Shown: positions 44,319 to 52,462 of the stretch, piece after piece
Layout of the letters: each line of letters starts with the position of its first letter
How positions within the stretch are numbered: position 1 is the stretch's first letter
Program-made: the position numbers and the translations under genes
The notes under the pieces: model-generated
Told to the model about the DNA's origin: nothing
The model's input: only the letters and a program-made list of their open reading frames with translations
Databases searched by the model: none
From: Polyangiaceae bacterium
GTDB lineage: Bacteria > Myxococcota_A > Polyangia > Polyangiales > Polyangiaceae
Direction of reading: 5' to 3'
Length of the DNA: 64,000 bases
Assembly: GCA_025937835.1 (NCBI GenBank)
Contig: JAICQO010000020.1
Coordinates: 19,206-83,205 of the forward strand

Positions 44319-45302
44319 CTAGGCCGCCTCGTGATCGGACTCTTTCCCGGCGCTTTCGCGGGGCCCGCCCTGCAGCCAACCCGGGTCCCGGACCGCTGGC
44401 TGGCCGCGCAGAGCGCACAGCGCCGCCCGCACGGCCTCTGCGTCGACCGAGGTCTCCCCGCGCGCGCGGGCCGCGAGCGCTCGGTCCCGCTCCGAGCGAG
44501 CTTGGTCGGCTTCAGCGAGCAGCACGTCGAGCTCGGGGATGGCGTCGTCCCACTCGATGAGCGTGGACACCGAGCCGATTCGCTCGATAGCCAGCCGGTA
44601 CAAATCCCAAACCGGGGGCAAGATCGGCCCGCGGTGCGTGTCGATGATGTACTCGCCGACGTGGGTGTGCCCCGCGACGTGGATCTGAACCACGCGGTGT
44701 GCGGGAATGCCCTCCAGGAACTGAATGGGGTCGAGGCCGTGATTGTAGGACGAGACGTAAATGTTGTTCACGTCGAGCAACAACCCGATGTCGGCGCGCT
44801 CGGTGACCTCCGTGAGGAACTCCCACTCGGGCATCGAGCTCGAGCGGTAAGTCAGATAACTGGAGGTGTTTTCGAGCGCGAATGGAAGCTCGAGGGTGTC
44901 CTGAACGACGCGCGCTCGCTCCGAAACGCGGCGGATCGCCTCCTCCGTGTACGGAAGCGGCAGCAGATCGTGAAGGTGGACGCCGCTCGAGCCACACCAA
45001 CAAAAGTGGTCGCTCACCCACGGGGTGCCCGTCTCGCGCGCCAGCGCTTTCAAGCGCCGCAGGTACTCGGGGCTCGGGCCCTGTGGGCCGCCGATGTCGA
45101 GCGAGACGCCGTGCTGGACCACCCGATACGTTTCGAGGACGCGCTCCAGGTGATGTCGGGGCTTACCCCCGGGCACCATGAAGTTCTCGCTGATGATCTC
45201 GAAGAAATCGAGCGGCGGCCGGCGCTCGAGCACGCCCCGATAGTGCGGAACACGCAGCCCGACTCCGACGCCTAGGTCCGGAACCGTCGTTCTCTCCGTC
45301 AT
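44319..45302 (-). CDS. MNIO (DUF692) multinuclear iron oxidase
   Basis: ATG at 45302 has GGAG at the right distance (GTG 45305 is an alternative). The 327-residue TIM-barrel protein shows the DUF692 pattern: VGVGLRVPHYRGVLERRP, FFEIISENFM, ENTSSYLTYRSS, LLLDVNNIYVSSYNHG and QIHVAGHTH, which carry the His/Asp/Glu/Asn iron ligands. MNIOs modify cysteines in ribosomal peptides, for example to oxazolone-thioamide or thiooxazole groups that bind copper. Gene order is precursor, MNIO, DUF2063. The C-terminal 35 residues are a charged extension. Confidence 0.92.
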   Translation of the reverse strand: MTERTTVPDLGVGVGLRVPHYRGVLERRPPLDFFEIISENFMVPGGKPRHHLERVLETYRVVQHGVSLDIGGPQGPSPEYLRRLKALARETGTPWVSDHFCWCGSSGVHLHDLLPLPYTEEAIRRVSERARVVQDTLELPFALENTSSYLTYRSSSMPEWEFLTEVTERADIGLLLDVNNIYVSSYNHGLDPIQFLEGIPAHRVVQIHVAGHTHVGEYIIDTHRGPILPPVWDLYRLAIERIGSVSTLIEWDDAIPELDVLLAEADQARSERDRALAARARGETSVDAEAVRAALCALRGQPAVRDPGWLQGGPRESAGKESDHEAA

Positions 45303-45318
45303 CACCAGCTCCGGCGCT

Positions 45319-45353
45319 GCGACCCGCGCGAAACTGCGATCCGCGCGGGTCGC
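45319..45353 (-). terminator. 12-bp perfect hairpin between precursor and MNIO genes
   Basis: GCGACCCGCGCG (45319-45330) and its exact complement (45342-45353) form a 12-bp GC-rich stem with an 11-base loop. It starts ten bases after the precursor stop and ends about 16 bases ahead of the MNIO start. No U-run follows. It is well placed to be a partial terminator or RNA stabiliser that gives more precursor than enzyme, as is common in RiPP operons. Confidence 0.7.
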
Positions 45354-45363
45354 GAGCGATGGC

Positions 45364-45696
45364 TCACTTGGGACAGTGGGCGTTGCAGCCGCCCTGACCC
45401 TTGCACTCGTTTTGACCCTGGCACGAGTGCTCGCCGGCCCTGCAGCCGCCCTTGCCCTTGCACTCGTTCATGCCCCTGCAACAAGCCTTTCCCTCCGCTG
45501 CGGCCGAGGCATCCCCCATGTGATCCGCGGCGTCACCCGGGGCGGCCGCATCCGGCGCGGGGGCGTCGGCCATCGGCTCGCTGCCGGCCTCGGGTGTCTC
45601 GGGGGGCGGCGTGTTGCCGCCGCAACCCGCGAGAGCTCCGGCTACGAGACCCGCGCTCGCCGCCGACAGAATCGATTTCGAAAACTTGAAAGCCAT
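45364..45696 (-). CDS. Cys-rich lipoprotein, bufferin-like RiPP precursor
   Basis: A strong GAGGAG ribosome site precedes the ATG at 45696. The 110-residue product has a signal ending in LAGALAGC (Cys25, lipobox), an acidic Pro/Ala linker to about residue 68, and a core with eight cysteines at 72, 73, 79, 85, 92, 98, 104 and 108. The core holds two 13-residue repeats of the form C-x-G-x-N-E-C-K-G-x-G-G-C (73-85 and 92-104). Followed by MNIO and DUF2063 genes, it fits the bufferin class of exported, copper-binding modified peptides. The predicted lipid anchor is unusual for that class. Confidence 0.87.
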   Translation of the reverse strand: MAFKFSKSILSAASAGLVAGALAGCGGNTPPPETPEAGSEPMADAPAPDAAAPGDAADHMGDASAAAEGKACCRGMNECKGKGGCRAGEHSCQGQNECKGQGGCNAHCPK

Positions 45697-45784
45697 GGCT
45701 ACTCCTCGTGGTCGATACGTGAAAGCGCACGGACCGGATCACCGTAGTCCGCTGTCCGTTCCTCCCTGCTGGGCAGTTTCGCGC

Positions 45785-45810
45785 GGCAGTCTATCTGCTA
45801 GGCTGTCTAT
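45785..45810. repeat. Direct repeat GGC(A/T)GTCTAT, 16-bp period
   Basis: Two ten-base copies at 45785-45794 and 45801-45810 differ at one base. They lie about 90 bases upstream of the RiPP precursor start and about 50 upstream of the aminopeptidase gene. Direct repeats of this size and period are typical operators of response regulators. No regulator gene is adjacent. Confidence 0.4.
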
Positions 45811-45858
45811 TCCGCCAGCCCCGAACGGTTACACCGATTTCGCTGTCGGCCTCGAATC

Positions 45859-47250
45859 ATGTCGCCCCCAAGTTGGCCTTCCCCGAGTCCGACCGACACC
45901 TTCGTCCAGCGCCGCCGCCGTCTGCAGGCTCGCCTCGATCGCCCCGCGCTGCTCGTGTCCGGCCTGTCACGGCCGCGAAACTTTGCCGGCAATCGCTACC
46001 CGTTCCGGGCCGAGAGCCATTTCTTGTACTTCGTGGGCCGCTCGCTCGAGGGTGCGGCGCTGCTCGTCGAGCCCGCCCGTTCCGTGCTGTTCGCCCCCGA
46101 GCCCGATCCCGAAGAAGAGCTCTGGAGCGGGGCGATGCCGAGCTTCGCGGAGCTCGCCGATGCGTGCGGAGTCGAGGTTCGTTCGATCGACGATTTCGAA
46201 GCTCCGCCGGAGACGCTCACGGTGCCCGCCCAAGACGCAGAAAGTGCCGCGTTTCAGAGCGACCTCGTGGGGCGCGACATTTTCGCGGGCGGCGGCGCGG
46301 AGCTCGATGAAGCGGATGCGCGTTTGGCCGATGCGTTGATCGAGCTGCGGCTCGTGCACGACGCTGGCGCCATCGCCCAACTCCGCCAGGCGGCCGCAGC
46401 GACCGCGTGGGCACACCGAGCTGGCCTCGCCGCGACCCGCGCCGGCATCCGCGAAGCCGCGGTGCGCGCGCAGATGGAAGCCGCGTTCGTGGCCTTCGGC
46501 TACACCGCTTCCTACAACCCGATCGTGACGGTGCACGGCGAGGTGCTTCACGCACACCGCCACGATGGCGAGCTCGCCGCCGGAGATCTGCTGCTCGCCG
46601 ACGTCGGCGCGGAGACGCCTGAGGGTTGGGCCGGCGACGTGACGCGCACCTGGCCGGTCAGCGGCAAGTTCAGCGCCACCCAGCGCGCCCTCTACGAGGT
46701 CGTGCTCGAGGCGCAGTCCGCCGCGATCGCCGCCGTGCGCCCCAGCGTCCGCTATGCCGAGGTGCACCACGTCGCGGCGCTCTCCGTGGTGCGCGGGCTG
46801 GTCGAGCTCGGGATCTTGAAGGGCGATCCAGCGGAGCTCACGGCGCGAGGCGCCGCGGCTCTGTTCTTTCCGCACGGCGTCGGGCACCTGCTCGGGCTCG
46901 ATGTGCACGACATGGAGGATCTGGGCGATCGGGCGGGCTACGCACCCGGCCGCAGCCGGTCCACGCGCCCGGGTGAGCGCTACCTGCGGCTCGATCGCGA
47001 TCTGGCCCCGGGCATGGCCGTCACCATCGAGCCCGGTTACTACCGAATCGCGCGCATCCTCGAGCGCGCCGAGGAGGTCGGCGACCTCGAGCCGCACCTC
47101 GATCGGCGCGTCCTCGCGCAATTCGACGACGTGCGCGGGATCCGCATCGAAGACGACGTGCTCGTCACGAAGGACGGCGCCGAGGTGTTGACGGCGAGCA
47201 TCCCGAAGACAGCCGCAGACGTGGAAGCGGCGGTCGGCGCGGCGACGTAG
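45859..47250 (+). CDS. pepP: Xaa-Pro aminopeptidase (aminopeptidase P family)
   Basis: The 463-residue protein has an AMP_N domain (about 13-140, RRRRLQARLDRPALLVSG) and a pita-bread M24 domain (about 165-445). The five metal ligands are visible: Asp in LLADVGAE, Asp in GDVTRTWP, His in FFPHGVGHLLGLDVHD, Glu in TIEPGYY and Glu in RIEDDVLVT. It removes N-terminal residues before proline, with two Mn2+ ions, in the cytoplasm. Size and motif order are normal for PepP. Confidence 0.94.
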   Translation: MSPPSWPSPSPTDTFVQRRRRLQARLDRPALLVSGLSRPRNFAGNRYPFRAESHFLYFVGRSLEGAALLVEPARSVLFAPEPDPEEELWSGAMPSFAELADACGVEVRSIDDFEAPPETLTVPAQDAESAAFQSDLVGRDIFAGGGAELDEADARLADALIELRLVHDAGAIAQLRQAAAATAWAHRAGLAATRAGIREAAVRAQMEAAFVAFGYTASYNPIVTVHGEVLHAHRHDGELAAGDLLLADVGAETPEGWAGDVTRTWPVSGKFSATQRALYEVVLEAQSAAIAAVRPSVRYAEVHHVAALSVVRGLVELGILKGDPAELTARGAAALFFPHGVGHLLGLDVHDMEDLGDRAGYAPGRSRSTRPGERYLRLDRDLAPGMAVTIEPGYYRIARILERAEEVGDLEPHLDRRVLAQFDDVRGIRIEDDVLVTKDGAEVLTASIPKTAADVEAAVGAAT

Positions 47251-47263
47251 GACGAGCTCCCGC

Positions 47264-47971
47264 TCACTGGTCCGAGCCGGGCAGCTCGCCGATCAGCACC
47301 AGGTTCAGGCGGCCGCGAGCGTTCTGGTAGTAGGCCTGGACGGCCGCGCCGAGCTTGCGCGCCGTGTACCAGCGCTGGAGCAGCGGCCGCGCTTGCGCGT
47401 ACGGCAACTCGCGGAACGGCGTCTCCTTGCGAGAATAGGCCGCGCGCAGCTCGGCTTCGGTCGGCTCGAGCATCGGCGTCACCATCCGGTCGAGGTACAG
47501 GCTGGCGAGCGCCTGGCGCCGAAAGATGCCGTACACGTCGCGCTCGCCGATGCGCTCGGCTGCCATCGCGTCGAGGAACGCTCGCTCACCACCCACGCGC
47601 TCGACGACGCGGGCGCGCGCGCTCTGCATCTGCCGAGCGAGATCCGCCTTGGTCGGCTCGGGATCGATGTGCAACGACGCAAGCAACGTTTCCGCGACGT
47701 GGCGCTCGAGCGCGGACATCACGTGGCGCGCTCGATACGCGCGCGCGCCGGACTCGCGACTCGGATCGGCCATGGACTCGAGCCGAGCCTCGAACGCCAG
47801 CACGCGCTCGTAGATGAAGCGCGGGCTCTTCACGCCTCCCGTGTCCTGCGCGTAGAACCGGGCGACCGCGCGGTCCACCGCTACGGCCTCGGAGCTCACG
47901 TCCTCGGCACGCGCCGGGGCGCTCGTGAGCCAGAGCCCGCTCGCGAGCAGCGCCAGAGCTCGGAGGCGCAT
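47264..47971 (-). CDS. Secreted SurA-N-like protein
   Basis: A signal peptide (MRLRALALLASGLWLTSAPARAE) is followed by about 210 mostly helical residues (VDRAVARFYAQDTGGVKSPRF, ALERHVAETLLASLHIDPEPT, EPTEAELRAAYS). The helical pattern with the EAELRAAY motif recalls the chaperone part of SurA/PrsA-type proteins, but there is no parvulin isomerase domain. Start ATG directly follows the TAA of the UPF0158 gene (TAAATG), so it is translationally coupled. Possibly an envelope chaperone; the family is not certain. Confidence 0.7.
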   Translation of the reverse strand: MRLRALALLASGLWLTSAPARAEDVSSEAVAVDRAVARFYAQDTGGVKSPRFIYERVLAFEARLESMADPSRESGARAYRARHVMSALERHVAETLLASLHIDPEPTKADLARQMQSARARVVERVGGERAFLDAMAAERIGERDVYGIFRRQALASLYLDRMVTPMLEPTEAELRAAYSRKETPFRELPYAQARPLLQRWYTARKLGAAVQAYYQNARGRLNLVLIGELPGSDQ

Positions 47972-48811
47972 TTACTTCGCGGCAGCGGGCCTGCGCCGAG
48001 ACGAGGGCGTGGGTTCGTCCTCGCGGGTCGGCACCGGTGTCTCGCCGGAGCGCTCGTCGCGCGGAGGCGCGGGCGGCGGCGCTGCCTCGGGATCGCTCGG
48101 CGCTTCCGCCGTGGGGTCGCCCTCGCCGCCTTCGTGGCGGTGCGCGAAGGCCCGCGCGGCGCGGCGTGCCTTGACGAATTCGGCGAAGGCCGTGACCTTC
48201 TCCAGATCGCGCGCGCCGAGCGTGTCTGCCAGATCGCGGAGCTGCTTGCGGAGCGCCTCCGCGCTGCGACCGCGACGCGCGGCGAGCTGCTCTTGCGAGA
48301 CCGCGAGCACCTCGCGTGGAGGCGGAGCGGCTTCCGGAGTCCAGCTCGGACGTGCCACCGAGCGCAGCCCGTGCGCACCGAGCCAGGCTTCCATGAACAC
48401 GCGGAGCCGTTCGCTGCGGAACGCGAACCAACGCTCGCGCTCGGCACCGTGCGCCATCAGCACGTCCTTGAACCTGCGGAACGCGCCCTTGCCGTCGATC
48501 GCGGCAGCGAGCTGATCGCGCAGCCCGGTATCCTCCACCATCGGGATGAAGCGCTCCATCCAGCGGTATTGCTCGCGCGAGCTAACCGGTTCGATGCTCA
48601 TGTAGCTCGAATCGGAGGCGATGCGCTGATGCATCTCGGGGTCGGCGATGCCGTCCACGACGCGCAGCACCTCGCCGGTCACGACGTGCAGATAGCTGTG
48701 CACCTCGGGCGCGTTGTTTTCGAACGCGTCCTCGAGCGCCTCCCAATCGACCGGGACGTCGCGCATCGCTTGGGAGCCACTCCCAGCGCCGCCATTGTCC
48801 GTCTCAGCCAT
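47972..48811 (-). CDS. UPF0158 family protein
   Basis: ATG at 48811 has a GAGGAG-type site upstream. The first 150 of 279 residues match UPF0158 (PVDWEALEDAFENNAPEVHSYLHVVTGEVLRV, RWMERFIPMVED, GAFRRFKDVL). The rest is a helical segment with a possible DNA-binding look (SQEQLAARRGRSAEALRKQLRD) and a Pro/Glu-rich tail. Function of the family is unknown. It starts nine bases after the stop of glpK. Confidence 0.82.
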   Translation of the reverse strand: MAETDNGGAGSGSQAMRDVPVDWEALEDAFENNAPEVHSYLHVVTGEVLRVVDGIADPEMHQRIASDSSYMSIEPVSSREQYRWMERFIPMVEDTGLRDQLAAAIDGKGAFRRFKDVLMAHGAERERWFAFRSERLRVFMEAWLGAHGLRSVARPSWTPEAAPPPREVLAVSQEQLAARRGRSAEALRKQLRDLADTLGARDLEKVTAFAEFVKARRAARAFAHRHEGGEGDPTAEAPSDPEAAPPPAPPRDERSGETPVPTREDEPTPSSRRRPAAAK

Positions 48812-48820
48812 CGTCTCTCC

Positions 48821-50323
48821 TCATAAGTTGCTGCGAGCGCGACGCACGGCGTCCTGCCATGCACGGGCTCTGCGGCCTCGTTCGAGTCCGTCCATCCGGA
48901 CATCGAACGTGCCGTTAAGCTTGACCATTCTCGCAGCGTCGCGCCCGTCGCGATAGACACCAACGCCCACCCCCGCCAACATTGCTGCACCGCGTGCCGT
49001 GGACTCGAGCTCGTTCGGCCGCTCGACCGACACGCCGCTGAGATCGGCCTGGAGCTCGAGCAAGAGGTTATTTGCCGCAGCGCCGCCGTCTGCGCGCATT
49101 TTTCTGATTGGCCCGCCCAGGTCCTCCGACATCGCCTGCAACAGGTCGCCGACTTCGAAGGCGATGGCTTCGAGCGCTGCGCGAGCCAGGTGGGCGCGGG
49201 TCGTACCTCGGGTGATACCGCTGATCTGTCCGCGCGCGCCGGCGTCCCAGTAGGGCGCGCCGAGCCCCGCAAGAGCCGGCACGATCACCACGCCCGCCGA
49301 GTCCGGCACCGAGCGTGCGAGCGGCTCGATCTCGGGCGCGCTGCCGATGATGCCGAGGCCGTCGCGCAACCATTGCACGAGCGCGCCGGCGACGAAGCAG
49401 CTCCCCTCGAGCGCGTACGTCACTTCGTTTCCGATCTGCCAGCCGAGCGTGCTCAGCAGCCCGAAGCGACTCGTGACCGGCACAGACCCGGTGTTCACGA
49501 GCAAGAATGCGCCGGTGCCGTAGGTGCACTTCGCTTCACCGGTGTTGAAGCAGGCCTGGCCGAACAGCGCCGCGTGCTGATCGCCCGCGATGCCCGCGAT
49601 CGGGATGCCGTCCGGGACGCCCGCGACTCCGCGCGTCTGGCCGATGATCCCCGCGCTCGGCACGATCTTGGGCAGCACCGCGCTCGGCACCCCGAACAGC
49701 TTGCAGAGCCCTGGATCCCAACGCCGCTCGGCCAGGTGCATCAGCAGCGTTCGCGAAGCGTTGGTCACGTCCGTGACGTGCGGCGCCCCGGCGCGATATC
49801 CACCCGAAAGGCGCCAGATCAGAAACGAGTCGACGGTTCCGAACGCGAGCTCGCCGCGCTCGGCGCGCTCGCGCAGACCCGGCACGTTGGTGAGCAACCA
49901 GCTCAGCTTGGTGCCGGCGAAATAGGGATCGAGAACCAGACCCGTCAGCGCCCGGACGTGCGCTTCTTCACCGCGCGCTCGCAGCTCGTCGCATTGAGGA
50001 GCGGTCCGCCGGTCCTGCCAGACCAGCGCTCGGTGCACGGGCCGATCGCTCGCACGCTCCCAGAGCAAGGTGGTCTCGCGCTGGTTGGTGATGCCGATCG
50101 CGGCGAGCTCGCCGCCTTTCACGCCGGCCTGACGCAAGGCCTCGCCGACAGCGGAAAGGACGCTCTGCCAGATTTCCTCGGCGTCGTGCTCGACCCAGCC
50201 GGGTTCTGGAAAATGCTGCGGGAACTCGACGTTCACCCGCGATTGCGTGGTTCCGTCCTCGCCCATCACGAGCGCCGTGGTTCCCGTCGTCCCCTGATCG
50301 ATGGCAAGGATGCTGCGAGTCAC
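48821..50323 (-). CDS. glpK: Glycerol kinase
   Basis: GTG at 50323 (VTRSILAIDQGTTGTTALV) gives a normal 500-residue FGGY kinase. Motifs include the phosphate-1 loop DQGTTGTT, the glycerol-site NQRETTLLWER, WQDRRTA, DSFLIWRL, and the adenosine motif of the second domain (GCDQH-equivalent GIAGDQHAAL and RADGGAAANNLLLELQADLSGV). It phosphorylates glycerol to glycerol-3-phosphate. No glpF or glpD neighbours are in the window. It leads a three-gene run with the UPF0158 and SurA-like genes. Confidence 0.95.
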   Translation of the reverse strand: MTRSILAIDQGTTGTTALVMGEDGTTQSRVNVEFPQHFPEPGWVEHDAEEIWQSVLSAVGEALRQAGVKGGELAAIGITNQRETTLLWERASDRPVHRALVWQDRRTAPQCDELRARGEEAHVRALTGLVLDPYFAGTKLSWLLTNVPGLRERAERGELAFGTVDSFLIWRLSGGYRAGAPHVTDVTNASRTLLMHLAERRWDPGLCKLFGVPSAVLPKIVPSAGIIGQTRGVAGVPDGIPIAGIAGDQHAALFGQACFNTGEAKCTYGTGAFLLVNTGSVPVTSRFGLLSTLGWQIGNEVTYALEGSCFVAGALVQWLRDGLGIIGSAPEIEPLARSVPDSAGVVIVPALAGLGAPYWDAGARGQISGITRGTTRAHLARAALEAIAFEVGDLLQAMSEDLGGPIRKMRADGGAAANNLLLELQADLSGVSVERPNELESTARGAAMLAGVGVGVYRDGRDAARMVKLNGTFDVRMDGLERGRRARAWQDAVRRARSNL

Positions 50324-50511
50324 GCCTACACAGGATACCAGACTGCGGGAGACACCAGCGCCCCGCGGCTCGCGGATCAACGCGCGCCGCCCCGGGCACG
50401 GCCCCGGGCAACGGGCCCAGGCAACCGGAATCGACCATCAGCATCCGGCCGCACGGAACGTCAATCGGGCCCTTGCTGATGCCCCGAGCCGACGGTACGC
50501 TGCGCCCCTGG

Positions 50512-52332
50512 ATGGCGCGCATCCTGCTTTCGACTCCTGAGGGCCAGCAGGTCGTCGAGCTGCGCGACCACAACTCGCTCGGCCGGCACCCAAGCAACTC
50601 GATCCAGCTGCTCGACAAGATCGTGTCGAAGGAGCACTGCGTGATCGAGCGTCGCGCGGGTGGCTTCCTGCTGCGCGACCTCGGCAGCCTCAACGGGACC
50701 TACGTCAACGGCGAGCGGGTCAACGGCGAGCAGACGCTACGCCATGGCGACGACATCGCGCTCGGCAGCACGCGAGCGCGCTTCGACGAAGACGTCGGTC
50801 GCCCCGTCGCGCCGCCTCCTCCCTACGGGGCGCCGCTACCCGCGCCCGGCACCGCGCAGGCCGGATGGGCCGCCGCCGCGCCCGTCGAGCCGCAGCGCCC
50901 GGGCGTGGCCTACCCGCCCGTTCAGGGCGCGAGCTCTCCGCCGCACAGCACACCCGCTGCGACGCAGCGCGTGCCGACGCCGGTTCAAGACTTCAACGCG
51001 CGCGCTCCGATCGGCGCGATCCCCGTGCCGGCGACCACGCGCGTCGATGTCAACGACCGCGCACGCGCCATCGGCACGCAGATCGCCGCCACCAACCGCG
51101 GCTTCTTGCCATCGGATCAGCTCGCGCAGAACCCGCAGCAGCTCGCGCAGGACTACGAGCGCCTGCGCCTGTCCCACGAGCTTTCCCGCGAAATCGCGCT
51201 GGAACGCGACCTGCCGACGCTGCTCAACAAGATCCTGATCACCATCTTCCGCTTCGTGCGCGCGGACCGCGGTGTGATCTTCTTGACCGGCAGCGACGGA
51301 GGGCTCGTGCCGAGCGCCACGCTGCGCCGCGACGGAACCGACGCGCCGATCCCGGTCTCGTCCACGATCATGAACCACGTGATCCGCGAGCGGGCCACGG
51401 TGCTGACCCACGACGCGGCCATGGACTTCGCGGCCTCCAAGGGCAAGAGCATGATCCTGAACCGGATCAGCTCGGCGATCGTGGCGCCGCTGCTGCACAA
51501 CGACGAGATCCTCGGCGTGCTGTGGCTGGACAGCGAGACGCTCGCGCAGTTCCAGCCGAAGGACATGGAGATCGTCACGGCCGTCGCGGCCCAAGCCGCG
51601 ATGTTCATCGAGATCAACATCCTCGGTAAGAAGATCGAGCAAGAGATCGTCAACCGCGAGCGCTTCAGCCGGCTGCTGTCGCCGAACGTGGCCAAGCGCG
51701 TGCTCTCGGGCGAGCTCGAGGTGAAGAAGGGCGGCCAGCTGGTGCGCGAGTGCACCGTCTTCAACTCCGACATCCGCGGCTTCACGCCGATGAGCGAGGG
51801 CCGGGCGCCGGAGCTGCTCGTCGAGATGCTGAACGAGTACTTCGAGCTGATGGTCGAGACCGTGTTCAAGTACGAGGGCACGCTCGACAAGTTCATGGGC
51901 GACGGGATCATGGCGCTGTGGGGTGCACCCGTGATGCACCCCGACGATCCGGTTCTGTGCGTGAGCTGCGCGCTCGAGCAGATGGAAGTGCTCGGCAAGT
52001 TCAACCGCCGCCGCATCGACGACGGGCAACCGCCGCTGGCGATCGGCATCGGCATCCACACCGGGCCGCTGGTCGCGGGCTACATCGGCAGCTCGAAGGC
52101 GCTGAGCTACACGGTGATCGGAGACACCGCGAACACGAGCGCGCGCCTGTGCGGCGCGGCCACGGCGGGTCAGGTGCTCGTCAGCGACGCCACGCTCGCG
52201 CGGCTGTCCGGCAAGTTCGAGGTGCAGGAGCTCGCGCCCGTGACGCTCAAGGGCAAAGAGCGTGCGCTGCGCGTCTACGACGTGAAGCGGCTGGCTCCGG
52301 CCGTGCAGGTCCCCGCGGCGCTCGGCGGTTGA
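50512..52332 (+). CDS. FHA-GAF-adenylate cyclase
   Basis: ATG at 50512 (MARILLSTPEG) begins a 606-residue protein. An FHA domain lies at about 5-85 (LGRHPSNSIQLLD, GSLNGTYVNGERV; phosphothreonine binding). A Pro-rich linker follows, then GAF at about 220-370, then a class III cyclase domain at about 400-585. Both metal Asp residues are present (FNSDIRGFT, GDGIMALWG), with the transition-state N-x3-R (NTSAR) and the adenine-specifying Lys/Asp (TLDKFMGD, VIGDTANT). It should make cAMP, gated by a phospho-ligand and a small molecule. No membrane segment is present. Confidence 0.93.
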   Translation: MARILLSTPEGQQVVELRDHNSLGRHPSNSIQLLDKIVSKEHCVIERRAGGFLLRDLGSLNGTYVNGERVNGEQTLRHGDDIALGSTRARFDEDVGRPVAPPPPYGAPLPAPGTAQAGWAAAAPVEPQRPGVAYPPVQGASSPPHSTPAATQRVPTPVQDFNARAPIGAIPVPATTRVDVNDRARAIGTQIAATNRGFLPSDQLAQNPQQLAQDYERLRLSHELSREIALERDLPTLLNKILITIFRFVRADRGVIFLTGSDGGLVPSATLRRDGTDAPIPVSSTIMNHVIRERATVLTHDAAMDFAASKGKSMILNRISSAIVAPLLHNDEILGVLWLDSETLAQFQPKDMEIVTAVAAQAAMFIEINILGKKIEQEIVNRERFSRLLSPNVAKRVLSGELEVKKGGQLVRECTVFNSDIRGFTPMSEGRAPELLVEMLNEYFELMVETVFKYEGTLDKFMGDGIMALWGAPVMHPDDPVLCVSCALEQMEVLGKFNRRRIDDGQPPLAIGIGIHTGPLVAGYIGSSKALSYTVIGDTANTSARLCGAATAGQVLVSDATLARLSGKFEVQELAPVTLKGKERALRVYDVKRLAPAVQVPAALGG

Positions 52333-52462
52333 ACCACGCCTCGCCGGGAATCCGGCGGCGAAACTGCCGCGAAATCCGGCGTCGGCGCAACGCAGCGCGC
52401 CAACCGCGTTGACTCGCCGCGCCTCGACTTCTCGCCCGGCATCCGTCAAAGTCCGCCCACAC

